Under the pieces are notes generated by a model, which saw nothing but the letters and a program-made list of their open reading frames with translations, was not told where the DNA came from and did not search any database. Shown here in pieces: positions 32,344 to 42,909 of a stretch of DNA of 64,000 nucleotides (positions within the stretch are counted from its first letter, which is position 1; each line of letters opens with the position of its first letter). The translations under genes and the position numbers were made by a program. Origin of the DNA: Eublepharis macularius (lineage: Eukaryota > Chordata > Lepidosauria > Squamata > Eublepharidae); NCBI RefSeq assembly GCF_028583425.1, contig NC_072801.1:13970001-14034000 (forward strand). Direction: 5' to 3'.

Positions 32344-33132
32344 TCAGACGCAGATCTCGATGGCTGTGGCCAGCACCATTTGGCCTTTGCCTTTGTCCTG
32401 ACGTCCGTCAGTTCTATTACCTCCCCCTGGGGAAGGCAGGCCAGACTCGGAGCCAGACAGCCGGGAGACACTTCCTTCAGTCAGAATGGTCCTCTTGAGT
32501 GGTGTTGGAGTGCAGGCGCTGGGTGTCTCGTGACGGTGTGGGCCCGTGGAGAGCTTGTCTGCGGTGTGCTTGCGGGAGCGGTACGAAGGGCGGCGGCGCA
32601 CCTCTGACATCAGATCATACTTGATGAAGAAGAAGACCTCCTTCACGGGGCAACGTTTTTCAGGATCAAGAGCCAGCAGGCGCTGGAACATGCGCAGCGC
32701 ATTGTCCGTGAAGCGGCGCCACTGCGAGGGCAAGCCGGCCAGGCGCCCCTTTTGCCACCTCACAAATTCTTCAAAGAACGTGTCCGAAGCTGAGGCAGCT
32801 TCCCAGGGGAAGTTGCCTGTCAGCACACAAAAGATGAGCACCCCGAAAGCCCACACATCGATACTAGTGTCCACAGTAAAGCCCTCAGCCCGGCCTGCCT
32901 GGCACACCTCAGGCGCTGTGTATGGGATGGTCCCGCTGATGCGCTTCACCCGGCATCCCACTTTGCGCGTCATGCCAAAGTCTGCCAGTTTGACACGCCG
33001 GCAGTCATGGTCAAAGAGAAGCACGTTTTCCGGCTTGATGTCCCTGTGTACCAAGTTTTTACTGTGCATGTAATCTAGCGCCAAGCCAAGCTGTTGTACG
33101 CAACGCTTCACCATGTCTTCCGGAAGCCCCAC
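32344..33132 (-). CDS. SBK1: SBK1 last coding exon
   Basis: A 789-nt coding part with acceptor GATTGCAG before GTG-GGG-CTT. It encodes residues 134-395: the catalytic loop, activation segment, C-lobe and tail, ending ATAEIC-type sequence ATAIEICV and TGA at 32346-32344. It shows clear codon-level conservation with the vertebrate family, and the reverse-strand open frame over 32546-33073 is its shadow. Confidence 0.96.
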   Translation of the reverse strand: MGLPEDMVKRCVQQLGLALDYMHSKNLVHRDIKPENVLLFDHDCRRVKLADFGMTRKVGCRVKRISGTIPYTAPEVCQAGRAEGFTVDTSIDVWAFGVLIFCVLTGNFPWEAASASDTFFEEFVRWQKGRLAGLPSQWRRFTDNALRMFQRLLALDPEKRCPVKEVFFFIKYDLMSEVRRRPSYRSRKHTADKLSTGPHRHETPSACTPTPLKRTILTEGSVSRLSGSESGLPSPGGGNRTDGRQDKGKGQMVLATAIEICV

Positions 33133-36100
33133 CTGCAATCACAGATAAATATCATGCACCTGGGATTAGCAACAACATGGCCTGCTCATTAAGACCTTCA
33201 TCAGTCAGTGCTCTAAATAACCCTGCTTTCACATACTAGGTAGGTGAGCATTAGAGACAGGCAGGGCCTTTTCAGTTATGGTGCCCGGGCTCTGGAACTC
33301 CCTCCCTGCACAACCTAGGTCAGGCACAAACATTTTTATCTTTCCAGGCTTTTAAGATCTCCCTCACTTGAGTATTATTAACTGTATTATCAGATTGCCC
33401 TGTTTTTATGCTATGGCCTTTTAATAGACTTTTAACAACAACAACACTCAATTTATATACCAATTTATATAATGCCCATTCAGAGCAGTTTACAAAGTGT
33501 GTTATTATTATCCTTACAACAACAATCACCCTGTAAGGTGGGTGGGGCTGAGAGAGCTCTGAGAGAGCTGTGACTGACCCAAGGTCACCCAGCTGGCTTC
33601 AAGCAGAAAAGTGGGGAATCAAACCCGGTTCTCCAGATTAGAGTCCTGCCACTCTTAACCACTATACCAAACTGGCTCTGGATTTGATAAGTCCTTTTAG
33701 GATTTTAAGACCTTTAAGTTTCTATACAACATTGATTTAAATTGTTTTTGTTGGGTTTTTTTTCTACTTTTGCTGCTCTCATTATCTTTGTCGCTTCTTG
33801 TTCTCTTGTTTTACTGTTTTTAGAATACTTACCTTTGTGAGCTATCTTCATGTGTTGCTAGGGGATGGAGGCATAAATATTTTAAATAAACTACAGGGCC
33901 CAATTTGGCTAACTGTGAATACGCTAAATATCTAATAATATTGCTTAAGATGGTCCTCGGGGAGTGTCATCTTTAAACCTGGTATTTTTCCTTTTCTAAA
34001 TACTTTTTTAAAGTTTGTACATTGTGCATCCAGAAAAAGACGGGCTTCTTAAACTGAGAAAATAAGGAAGGAATGCTGCAGTATTAAGCAGCAAAATGCA
34101 AATAACGAGGCTAGTAAGGGGATGTTATTATTTAATAAGATCTCCAGGCGACACAGACCAATTCCAGTGGAGAAAATGGCTGCTTTGAAGGGTGAACTCT
34201 ATGGCATTATATCCCACTGAGACCTCTCCCTTCCTCAAACCCCACCCTCCCCAGCCCATCGCAAATCTCCAGGAATTTTAACAACCTGAAGTTAGCAACC
34301 CTACTTGAGGGCCTAAACAGCCAAAAACCCAAAACGGTAACATGGTTACCTGTGGAGGAATGATATCAAAAAGGTCACCACCAGGCGCATATTCCTGAGC
34401 AAAGACATAGCAATCCTCGGTCTCAAAGACCACGTCGAAGACCTTAATGATGAACGGGCTGGAGGAAAGTGTATTGGTAATACTGAACTCCCTCAAGAAG
34501 TTCTTCATCTTGGTCTTGTTCTTGTTGACAAACTTCAGCGCCATCTTGGTTCCTGAGGTCAGGGGAGAAACGAAGGAGAAAGCTGAGGAAGTCATCTCAG
34601 AGAGTATGAAGGAAGGAAAGAGCCTAGAGAAGTCAGCGTTGAAGGAATGTTCTGGCTCCCAGGACAGGGATTTTTAAAACTTCTCTTCAGGTGCTGTTTT
34701 GACTCTGGTGACCAAACCCATCTAAGATTGGTCAGTTGAAAAAGATATTGTTGGATCTACATCAAGTTAAAATGATAGAGGCAAAGAAACCATCACGACC
34801 ATTTCTGAGGAACTTTGCTCATCACACCAAAACTCTTCTGTAGAAATCCCTCAAATATCACCAGACAAGGAACCTTCACGTTAATTATATTAATTTAATT
34901 TACTGCTGGTATAACTCAGGGCCAAGCTACAAGTGACGAATGACACTTGAATGGCAAGTGGATTGAGTGGAGTGCAAGTGAACAGGGAGAAATACACTTG
35001 CTGTTCAAGTGTCATTCATCACTTGTAGCTTCGCCCTCAGTGGCAATTCAGGCATGCGAGGATTTCACCTCCAATAGTCCAGAGGAGCTAGCCATGTTAA
35101 GTCTGTAGTAGCAAAATCGAAAAGAGTCCAGTAGCACCTTTAAGACTAACCAACTTTATTGTAGCATAAGCTTTCGAGAATCACAGTTCTCTTCGTCAGA
35201 TGTGATTCTCGAAAGCTTATGCTACAGTAAAGTTGGTTAGTCTTAAAGGTGCTACTGGACTCTTTTCGATTTTACCTCCAATAGTTAATCTCCTTTTAAA
35301 AAAAAATTAGTGCACGGGGAAGATTATTTTGTATCTTGAATGCTATATTGGGACTATACCCATTCACAGATCCTATGTAGTAATTAACTTGTGGGACTCC
35401 CTGTCTCAGGATATAAGGTACTGGTTTAGTTGGCTTTAAAAGGGGATGAGGCAAATTTGCAGAGGAGAGGTTCAGCAATGGCTGTGAGGTCTCAATAGAA
35501 CATGCATGTTCAGAAGCGGTAACCCACAGAATAACAGTTATGGGGGAGGCAACGTGGGGAGAGGCTTTGGTCTCCTGCCTTGTCTGGGGGCGAATCTGGT
35601 TGGCCACTCTGACGCAGGATGCTAAACTAAAAAGATCATTGGCCCGATCCATTAATAGTCTTCATATGTACAATTTCTAGTTAGGGTTCCCAGGTGCATG
35701 CCAGTGGTGGGCAAACTCCTGGGGATTTGCCCCCTCGTCCGCCAACACCCAGCAATCAGCAGGAGGGTGCAAGCTCCCAGAGGTTGCCCACCACCAGCAG
35801 GCACTTCAGGAGTGCGTGCCATGTGTATGCACTCCCAAGCATTGCAGCGACGTCACTTCTGGAAGTGACGCCGTCACGCCACCCGTGGGAGCGTTCCCAT
35901 GCTTTGTTTGGAGCTGATTTGGTCCCCAAATGAGCTGACTCAGCCCCAGGCGGAGCGCGGGAGCACTCACGCGGCCGGCATGGTGCTATCACTTTCAGAA
36001 TTGATGTCATCACGCCGGCTCTGGGGTGCATGCACGAACAGGACCCCATGCAGCACACAAGGTAAGTGCCAGGGGCTCTATCCTCCCAACGAGCGGTGAG

Positions 36101-36482
36101 GGGTACCTGGAAACCTTATTTCTAGTGTTAGGAAATGCCACCTTGTTGGAAAATGTGGCCTTGCCCTGTGAGCCTCAAGTGTTGAGGACCCTATGGGAAT
36201 GTTTCTGGGTCACCTACAGAGGAGCAGGAATTTAAACAATCGTCCTGCTTAGAAACCATCAGTGAGGGGGGCGTTGCTGAGCTCACCTGTGCTCTTGTGG
36301 GAGACAAGATCCACCTTGCCGTAGGTCCCCTTTCCAAGCTCGCGGATGAGGTCATAGTGTTTGTTGATGTCCGTGCCAGAGAGTGTGCGGATGGCCAGCG
36401 ACTGCATGTCCTCTGTGATGAGGGGCACCCCACAACAGGCCAGCTTGCGTGATGGCTCCTGTTCAATGGAGCCTGCACTCAT
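32344..36482 (-). CDS. SBK1: SBK1, SH3-domain-binding serine/threonine kinase 1 (three coding exons joined)
   Basis: Joining 36482-36287, 34552-34350 and 33132-32344 gives 395 residues. The protein closely follows vertebrate SBK1 as I recall it, from [20 protein letters not shown] through [17 protein letters not shown] to the final [11 protein letters not shown]-type tail (here [11 protein letters not shown]). Kinase motifs are complete: glycine loop GKGTYGKV (50-57), ATP lysine K72 in MALKF, alphaC E87, HRDIKPEN (162-169, base D164), DFG (184-186), APE (206-208) and DVWAFG. It is predicted to be an active cytosolic Ser/Thr kinase; family members were described as brain-enriched. Human SBK1 is about 424 residues, and the difference lies in the C-terminal tail, where the human proline-rich run is replaced here by a short Ser/Gly/Pro stretch. 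Introns are 1216 bp and 1734 bp. An ATG two codons upstream (36488) is also in frame, but MSAG aligns with the human start. Confidence 0.96.
33437..33680 (-). mobile_element. tRNA-derived squamate-type SINE
   Basis: Same family and layout as the copy at 12494-12747: minus-strand head AGCCAGTTTGGTATAGTGGT, B-box-like GGTTTGATTCCCC, GACCTTGGGTCAGTCACAGC, CCACCCACCTTACAGGGTG. In the same transcriptional sense as SBK1. Confidence 0.82.
34136..34303 (+). mobile_element. partial hAT-like MITE, TAGGGTTGCC family
   Basis: Matches the family from GATCTCCAGGCGACACAGAC to a terminal AGTTAGCAACCCTA. The first fifty or so bases are missing. Confidence 0.7.
34350..34552 (-). CDS. SBK1: SBK1 second coding exon
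   Basis: A 203-nt exon with acceptor GACCTCAG and donor CAG/GTAACC. It completes glycine 66 and encodes [20 protein letters not shown] to [18 protein letters not shown] (residues 67-133), that is the ATP lysine, helix C and the hinge. It ends in phase 0. Confidence 0.95.
34919..35036. mobile_element. palindromic MITE, CTACAAGTGA family (118 bp)
   Basis: Arms GGGCCAAGCTACAAGTGACG and complement, with TGACACTTGAA inside. It is flanked by TCA on both sides (34916-34918 and 35037-35039), a 3-bp target duplication. It is shorter than the 25.4 and 46.2 kb copies and has a different loop. Confidence 0.75.
35079..35273. mobile_element. palindromic AAGCTT-family repeat with 12-bp flanking direct repeats
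   Basis: Complementary arms meet near 35200 around CGTCAGATGTGATTC. The left end has the full GAGGAGCTAGCCATGTTAAG extension; the right end stops at CTCTTTTCGATTTT. The identical 12-mer acctccaatagt lies on both sides (35067-35078 and 35274-35285). A duplication this long is unusual for a cut-and-paste DNA transposon. Confidence 0.8.
35682..36118. mobile_element. hAT-like element, TAGGGTTCCCAGGT ends (437 bp)
   Basis: Termini TAGGGTTCCCAGGTGC and GTACCTGGAAACCTTA are inverted repeats matching at 12 of 16. The 8-bp target duplication is perfect (tttctagt on both sides). The middle holds GGAAGTGACGCCGTCACG-type blocks but no transposase. Although its ends resemble the TAGGGTTGCC family, its interior is unrelated. 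Confidence 0.88.
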
Positions 36483-36489
36483 TGTCATG
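36287..36489 (-). CDS. SBK1: SBK1 first coding exon
   Basis: A 203-nt exon. The 3' splice site reads TCTCTTTCAG just before 36489, which shows that transcription starts further upstream in an untranslated exon. The exon begins C-ATG-ACA-ATG; the second ATG (36482) is the likely start, encoding [20 protein letters not shown]. It encodes the N-terminal extension and the glycine-rich loop and ends in phase 1 at ACA-G followed by the donor GTGAGC. Confidence 0.94.
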
Positions 36490-37114
36490 CTGAAAGAGAC
36501 AAAGAGGGACTGTTAGGCATCCGCTATGGTGATAAGTCACCTCCAGGGCAGGTCTGAGTAGAGCTAGGAGTGAAGTCAAAACTCAAATGCAGTCAGTCTT
36601 TCAGATTTCAAAATCTGAGATCTGAAATGTCAGTTCGTAAATTTGAAGTTTAACATTCAGTTTCACAACCCAATGTCAAATTGTAACAGCTTAAAGCTAG
36701 CCCGGTGTAAGTTTTAGATGCAGGAAACTCAGCGTCATATACCCCACATTCATGTTTCTCATGCCATCTGTCAATAAAATTACTTGTTCACGCAGCCTCA
36801 ATTTGCCATGGTTCCTTCCAAGCAAGGGAAATGCAGTTTAACCCTTCAAGTATACACACGTCTGTCACTAGAAACAGGGCTCCCAGCTTTGTTTTTAGCG
36901 TTTTAACAGGTGGTGAAATGTGTTTTTGAAGGACACATTTAGAGTGAGCTAAAAATATTTCCCATGCATTAGAAAAATCAAAAGTAAATACAACTAACAA
37001 TCTTAAAGTACATTACTTTGTTCGTCCCCCCCACCCCCCACCCCTGTTAAGCATATATTTATGAGAATTCCTTTTAATCTTGCCGAAACTGCCACCTCCA
37101 ATCCAGAGGTAGTT

Positions 37115-37240
37115 TCAGGTAGGTAGCCATGTCAGCCTGTAGTAGAACAGCAGAATTTGAGTAGACTAGCACCTCAGAGACCAATAAGATTTTCAGGGTA
37201 TAAGCTTTAAAGAGTCAAAGCTCCCTTCTTCAGAGCTTTT
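37115..37240. repeat. one-armed fragment of the AAGCTT-family repeat
   Basis: GTAGCCATGTCAGCCTGTAG and AGACCAATAAGATTTTCAGG are followed by gagtcaaagctcccttcttc. This is the left arm only, the same subtype as 4850-5240. Confidence 0.6.
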
Positions 37241-37254
37241 CAAGTCACAGCTCG

Positions 37255-37410
37255 CTTACCACAATCCTGTGAGGTAGAAGAGGCTGAGAGAGTGAACAAC
37301 TGGCCCAAGGTCACCCAACAAGCTTCCTGGAAAGATGGGGTTTCGAACCTAGATCTCCCAGAGCCTGCTTCACCATGCTAACCACTGGACAACACTGTAT
37401 CTCATTAAGT
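37255..37410 (-). mobile_element. degenerate tRNA-derived SINE
   Basis: Minus-strand tRNA-like head around tggttagcatggtgaagcag, a B-box-like GGTTCGAAACCC remnant, and the core aacctcacaggattg-type block near 37262-37275. Confidence 0.55.
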
Positions 37411-38766
37411 TGTCCTTGCTTTAAACTTGTTCAGCTCAGACAGGATTTGTTTTGTGATGCCCGCTCACCTCAGAGATTGTTACAATAGGCTCCCAGAATA
37501 TAGGTCAGTATTATTATCTCTGTGTATCAGCAATGTGGGGTTGAGGTGATACAGAATCGCTGTGGCTACTTTGTGTGGGTGAAGCAAGAACCTCTCCTAG
37601 ACCTGTATCTCATTTTGGGAATTGCTCACCAGATTGGCGAGCCCTGCGGCATTTACGAGTCTTGCATTCTTCCTCCCGCTACGACTCAAACTGCTGTGTT
37701 TAGCTACTTCTCATTGACTAAAAGATTATCCGCCCCCTCCTTCCTTGCTCCAAATCTGCGGCAGGTATTTATAGGCTGTCACTCCGTTTTCCCTCCAGCC
37801 TGGCTGCAGCTTCTTCTCCCCTTAAAAGGCCGCACAGTTCCCCAAATCTTGCTTTTTCCATTCCTGTTACACAGTGCTAAATCTTGCACCCAAGTATGCT
37901 GTCCTGGGGCTTCATAATCCGAAGGACTCCATTTCACAGCAGAAGTTTCAAGTAGCCATGCATCAGCTGAGAGCAAAATCCCAGCCATGCATTAAGATCA
38001 GCCAAAATGACACCAAACTGTGCAAGCTTCTGGGTGCTTCAGAACTCTTTGTCAGAATAGGTGTTTTTTTAAGGGAGAAGGAATGTTTCAGGCCATGATT
38101 TTAGGGTCTCTTGTGCCACGTAGATTTGACTTCAGCACCTTCGGCTGAAAGTAGAGAGGAAATGTCTTAATGATTAAATTAAAAATAAGAGTTTAATCTC
38201 AGAAGATGCACGTTTATACTTTTGTGCTCACTTGGCAAAGAATCAATAAAAGCCAAACTTGGTAATATTACCCAGTTGTGGCAGGGAGGAAGACGCCCCA
38301 TAAGCAAATATACCTGTCTGTGATACTTTTCTGGGCTATCTTTACCCAAACCAATAAGCAAACATTTTTGCTTAAGGTATTGTAGAGGAGAGGAAGACAG
38401 CGCATAGCTCGTGGAGAACGCCCTTGAGTTATGAGTAATACTGTGTTTATGTGGAGGGTCAAGCAGTTATCTTTGCCATAGAAATTGGAGTGTTACAGGT
38501 CCCTGTTTTCATCTATAAAATGATGGAGAGGCCATTTTGGCAGCCGGCCCGTTTGTGATGGGCCACAGTTCTGCCTCTCATGGTTACCTCTCCACCGCCT
38601 AATTCTTGAGCGAGACAAGTTTGGAAGAGGAGACAGGGCTAGTCCAGCGAAGGCTACAGTTTACAGGTAGACACAGGCATGCTGCTTCCTGTGGGATCCT
38701 AGTCCTACACTGTCCCCACTACATCGCACTGGCTATACATAAATGTGTGTGTGTGCACACCCACAA

Positions 38767-38938
38767 CCAGTGAACCATGCGATGCGTCCCATTAAATTTG
38801 GATTATTCAACATAGAGCTTAGTGGTATGGAAGGGAGACAGTTTGAAAGTGTTTAATTTGAAACTGTCTGCCTTCCATACCACTAAAGCATATGGTGGAT
38901 AATCCACATTTGATGGGACTCGTTCCCTTCTCCCACTG
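38767..38938. mobile_element. palindromic repeat, unknown family (172 bp)
   Basis: Outer arms from CCAGTGAACCATGCGATGCG and their diverged complement (ending cccttctcccactgg), and inner arms TTAGTGGTATGGAAGG and complement, meet near 38851. The innermost 35 bases pair best. No target duplication is clear and it has no relative in the window. Confidence 0.6.
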
Positions 38939-38989
38939 GGATGCGGGCCTGAGTCTCAACACAAACCATAAAAACAGATGCTTGCTTTT

Positions 38990-39425
38990 TTCCCATTAGG
39001 AAGCTTGCTTGCCGTAGCTCTCTTATGGCCCCCAGCTCCGGGTGGATCAGTGCTGCCGATAACTAATTGGCAACTCATTAGCAGCTCCTCGAGAAGGCTG
39101 GAGGCCACGTGGTTCAGCTAGTTACCCCCTGGGCACTAAACAGGAGAGTCTGCACATCGTTCGTTAAGTCCAGCCAGCCTCTTGGAAACCCCTCCAAAAA
39201 TGACAGCACACGGAACAAACACCCCGTTATTAAACGGCCTGAAACAAAATGGCTTTACAGTCTGCGCTAATGTGGAAATCAATGCAATTAGCAGGCAAGA
39301 GGCTGGGCAAAGGGGAAAAGGCTTCGCGCCCAGAGGTGCCGGGGTTGCTTTAAAGGCCAATTTAATGCATAGAAATAGCATCTGGGACAAGCCTTCCCTT
39401 ATCGCAACCACGAGTGGACTGGACC
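38990..39425. promoter_or_regulatory. candidate conserved non-coding element
   Basis: A repeat-free block in the probable first intron of SBK1 carries clustered homeodomain-like cores (gataactaattggc, caatgcaattagcagg, ttattaaacggcc, tttaatgcatagaa) and a balanced base composition unlike its neighbours. This is a guess from composition and motif density; no cross-species comparison was done. Confidence 0.35.
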
Positions 39426-39599
39426 TTCAACTTAACTGGGGAAGATCCCAATGGGATGCTGCCTTGGAGGGCTCCTGATGGTCAGGAGCAAGCTTAGCTG
39501 AGCCCAATAACAACAACAACAACAGTGTGCCACACTCAGGGTGGTGAACAAAGTCAGTGTTATTATCCCCACAATACAGCTGGGGCGTTGCGGCCTAGC

Positions 39600-39817
39600 T
39601 AGGGTTGCCAGCCTCCAGGTGGTAGCTGGAGATCTCCCGTAATTACAACTGATCTCCTGTTGACAGACATCAGTTCCCCTGGAGAAAATGGCTGCTTTGG
39701 AGGGTGGACTCTATAACATTATAACCTGCTGAGCTCCCTCCCCTCCCTAAACCCCACCCACTCCAGGCTCCACCCCCAAATCTCCAGGAATTTCCCAACC
39801 TGGAGCTGGCAACCCTA
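39600..39817 (+). mobile_element. short hAT-like MITE, TAGGGTTGCC family, copy D
   Basis: Complete 218-bp copy with perfect 8-bp duplication, ggcctagc on both sides. Together with the 19213 copy it fixes the ends of the family. Confidence 0.93.
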
Positions 39818-40734
39818 GGCCTAGCAGTGGTGGCAGCTTCTGAATAGGGCATAGGTTAAGCGTTGCTCTTTCTTGTTGCCCCTGACCCTTGCAACTCCTC
39901 CACCACAAGGTCACTTGGCTCAGGTTGCTTCCAAGTAAACGAAAAAAGACGGGGGTACGCTCTTCCCACTAGACCAAGGTAAGAAAAGGGGGAGGGAAGG
40001 CAGCGAAAACCATACTAAACAATGATGGAAAACTTTTTATATATGCTGGTAATAGTGTAATGTAAATACAAAATAAATTGCTTGTACAAAAATTAATTCC
40101 TCCAATTATTAGTCATTTGACTAATATATGTTCAGGTGGCTTCCGGCCTGTTTTAATCTCCCAGTACAGGACTGCAGACAAAGGAACATATGTTTGATTG
40201 GCCTAAAAAGAAATGGGCTTGGTCAGTTCACCAGTCAACTGGTAGCCAAGAATGGAAAGGCTAGACCCTTCCAGAAGCTTTGCAGAGCTGGGGGGGCAAA
40301 TGACACCTGTGGGATTTTGGTTTCAGCCACTGGAGCAATGCTTTGCATTTCATTTGTGCTTGCTGACAACGAGGCTCCAGGCTATGTCATGAGCACAGAA
40401 GGCTAGGACCGCTGAATCTCAGAGGTTGGCCGAAGTTTCAATCAGCTGCCCCTTCTTGGAGACTCCCAAGGGTCTCCAAGAAGGTGAGGGTGAAGATCTA
40501 GAACGAAGGGACACTGGGAGTTTTCAGTTTGGCTTGAGGGTTTTTGCAATTCATCCTACTTCCCACCCATGTCCTTTTCTGAGCCATCAAGCTCATTTAA
40601 GCTAAGGTGGTGGTTGTGGATTTAGCCCACATTCTGGGCATGCCTTTTAGCCCATTAGCTGGCCAGATTCTCAGCTTTCATTAAAAAAAAAAACTTGAGT
40701 CCTTGTAGAACCAAAGATAAGAAACAAACACACA

Positions 40735-40884
40735 GGCTGATTCCGCACATGTTGGATAATGCGCTTCCAATCCTCTTTATAGATCATTTGGAACTGATTC
40801 TTTCGTGTGCGGAACAAAAAATCCACCTCAAACGATTGATAAAGTGCACTGAAAGTGCATTATCCAACGTGTGCGGAATCAGCC
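40735..40884. mobile_element. 150-bp palindromic MITE, GGCTGATTCCGCACA family, copy 1
   Basis: Arms GGCTGATTCCGCACATGTTG and complement extend through TGCACTTTC-type blocks to a centre near 40810. Flanking triplets are aca and ata. Other copies are at 49576-49725 and 51507-51657, all within the probable SBK1 first intron. Confidence 0.85.
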
Positions 40885-42298
40885 ATAGTGGGAAACAAGT
40901 CTATTCCCGCCTTCCATTATTCTACCCAATGAAAATGGTCCCAGCTATGACTGACATGCTTGCTAAAACTCCCCACAACAAGAATGAAAAAAAGAGAAAA
41001 TCCTGGCATGGCCACATCAAAAATGCTGCCCCTAATCTTTCCGTTTGTGTGGGGCAATAGCCAGAAGCATAAACAAAAGCAACTCCTGGATGATGCGGCA
41101 GTTCACGTCTCTGTTAGCAAATAGTATGCAGTATATGCAAAATAGGCTGGGGAAGAGCCTATGGCACCCCTAAGGCAAACTGGCCCAGTAAGTCCCATCC
41201 TCTGCCCCCTCCCCACTAGGACCCTTCCCTATTGCATCAGGCACATGCCCCTTTTTAGGCAGTCCACTTTGTTGCCGTCTGCTCCGCGCCTGGTTTCGGC
41301 CTGGGCTTTCTACTGCGGCACGCTGTCTGAAGATCTGGCTGCCTCTTCTGGGCTTCCCTCCACAGCAGTGCCCTCTGGAGGCGCACCAGGGTAGGAAGTG
41401 AGTTGTCTGGAACACGGTTAGCCTTTTATATAGTAGGCTGTGGTCTGTATCCCCACTGTCTTCCATACCTAGCTAGGCTTCTATAACCACCTTGGCGATG
41501 GGAAACCAGGAAGTGACTCAGTGGTGCCATTTTGAGAGGGTACCGAATGGTTAGTTCCTACCCCACCCCTGCATCAGGTTAAATAAGAGGGCACAGGAAC
41601 CAGGAAATGATGCCAGTAGGACTAGACCCGTGCATTTGCACTCCAAATAGTGATATTCTGTACCCAGGCAATCCAGATTCTGCAACCTGCCCAAATAATG
41701 CAAATTCTGCAATTGCTTTCTTTTTGTTATGCACCTGCCACTGGCCCTATTGGGCATGCTTTTTTCTGGACATGCTGACCACAATGAGAAGCCTATTTAA
41801 GGGCACCGAATTGCTCTCCCAAACATGGAACATCTCGTCCAGCCACTTCCCTCCAATCACTTTCAGCTGGGATTGCCAACACCCTGTGATAAAAGCAATC
41901 TGAAGGTCCAGAATGGATGTCTGCAACCTCTGGCTTTAGAGCCAATAGTGGCCCAGTACAGAACCAAATATGGTTCTGTTAAAAAATCTTTATATGGAGT
42001 TATTTATTTATTTACTTACACTTGTATTCCAGTCTCCCTGAAAATCAGGCTCAGAACGGATCACATCAGAAATGTAAAGCAGGCAGCATAATGATTAAAA
42101 CACCAAGTAAAAATATCATGGCATTCTTATTGCACAATCCCCACGGGGTGGGTGGCAAGCTGACTGGAGGGGTAGATGGGCTGCCAGGCAAAGATTTTTA
42201 TGCAGCTAAAGCCCGTTAAAAGAGTTGCTTAGTAGAAAGGAAAATGAAAGAATACAGTTATCTCCATATTGCTGAGGCTGAGTTCCGGTCATACACAA

Positions 42299-42583
42299 GA
42301 GCCAGTTTGGTGTGAGAGCCAGTTTGGTGTAAAGGTTAAGAGCGCGGGACTCTAATTTGGAGAGCTGGGTTTGATTCCCCACTCCTCCACTTGAAGCCAG
42401 CTGGGTGACCTTGGGTCAGTCACAGCTTCTAGGAGCTCTCTCAGCCCCACCCACCTCACAGGGTGTTTTGTTGTGGGGATAATAATAGCACACTTTGTAA
42501 ACTGCTCTGAGTGGGAGTTAAGTTGTCCCAAAGGGCGATATATAAATTGAATGTTATTATTGTTATTATTATTATTATTAAGA
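42299..42583 (+). mobile_element. tRNA-derived squamate-type SINE with (ATT)n tail
   Basis: Has AGCCAGTTTGGTGT twice at the start (a short 5' duplication), GGTTAAGAGCG, a B-box-like GGTTTGATTCCCC, the CCACCCACCTCACAGGGTG core, CACTTTGTAAACTGCTCTGA and a trinucleotide tail at about 42556-42582. It is the best-preserved copy of this family in the window. Confidence 0.85.
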
Positions 42584-42669
42584 TTGGAAATGGGAACCTG
42601 CCACTTCTGTTGATTAAACTGGCCTTGGAAATGAATCAATATCAGTTACAAGGTCATAAGACAGTTAAT

Positions 42670-42873
42670 AAAGTGTAGTGGTTACAATATTGGACTTGGA
42701 TTTGGTAGAGGCAGGTTTTACTCCTCAACTTGCCATGGAAGCTTGCTGGGTGATCTTGGGCCATCACAAACACCCAGCCTATCCAACCTCACAGGGTTGT
42801 TGGGAGGATAAAGTGGAGCAGAGGAGAATGATGTAAGTGGCTTTGGATCAGCCCTGAGGCAAAAGTCAGGGTA
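42670..42873 (+). mobile_element. degenerate tRNA-derived SINE
   Basis: TGTAGTGGTTACAATATTGG head, then TGATCTTGGGCCATCAC and ccaacctcacagggttgttg. It runs directly into the tetranucleotide tract that follows. Confidence 0.65.
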
Positions 42874-42909
42874 TGAATGAATGAATGAATGAATGAATGA
42901 ATGAATGAA
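42874..42909. repeat. (GAAT)n microsatellite
   Basis: About nine GAAT units forming the tail of the SINE just before it. Confidence 0.95.

Larger units (their letters stand above)
33133..34349 (-). other. SBK1 intron between coding exons 2 and 3
   Basis: GT-AG intron of about 1.2 kb. It contains a tRNA-derived SINE (33437-33680) and a decayed hAT-like MITE (34136-34303). The remainder is unassigned. Confidence 0.9.
34553..36286 (-). other. SBK1 intron between coding exons 1 and 2
   Basis: GT-AG intron of 1734 bp, hosting three transposons: 34919-35036, 35079-35273 and 35682-36118. The remainder is unassigned. Confidence 0.9.

Noticed and set aside
32546-33073. 175-codon plus-strand frame
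   Set aside because: It is the antisense shadow of the last SBK1 coding exon.
40450-40483. Short perfect inverted repeat (CTTCTTGGAGACTCCC and complement)
   Set aside because: Too short and isolated to assign; no T-run for a terminator and no target duplication.
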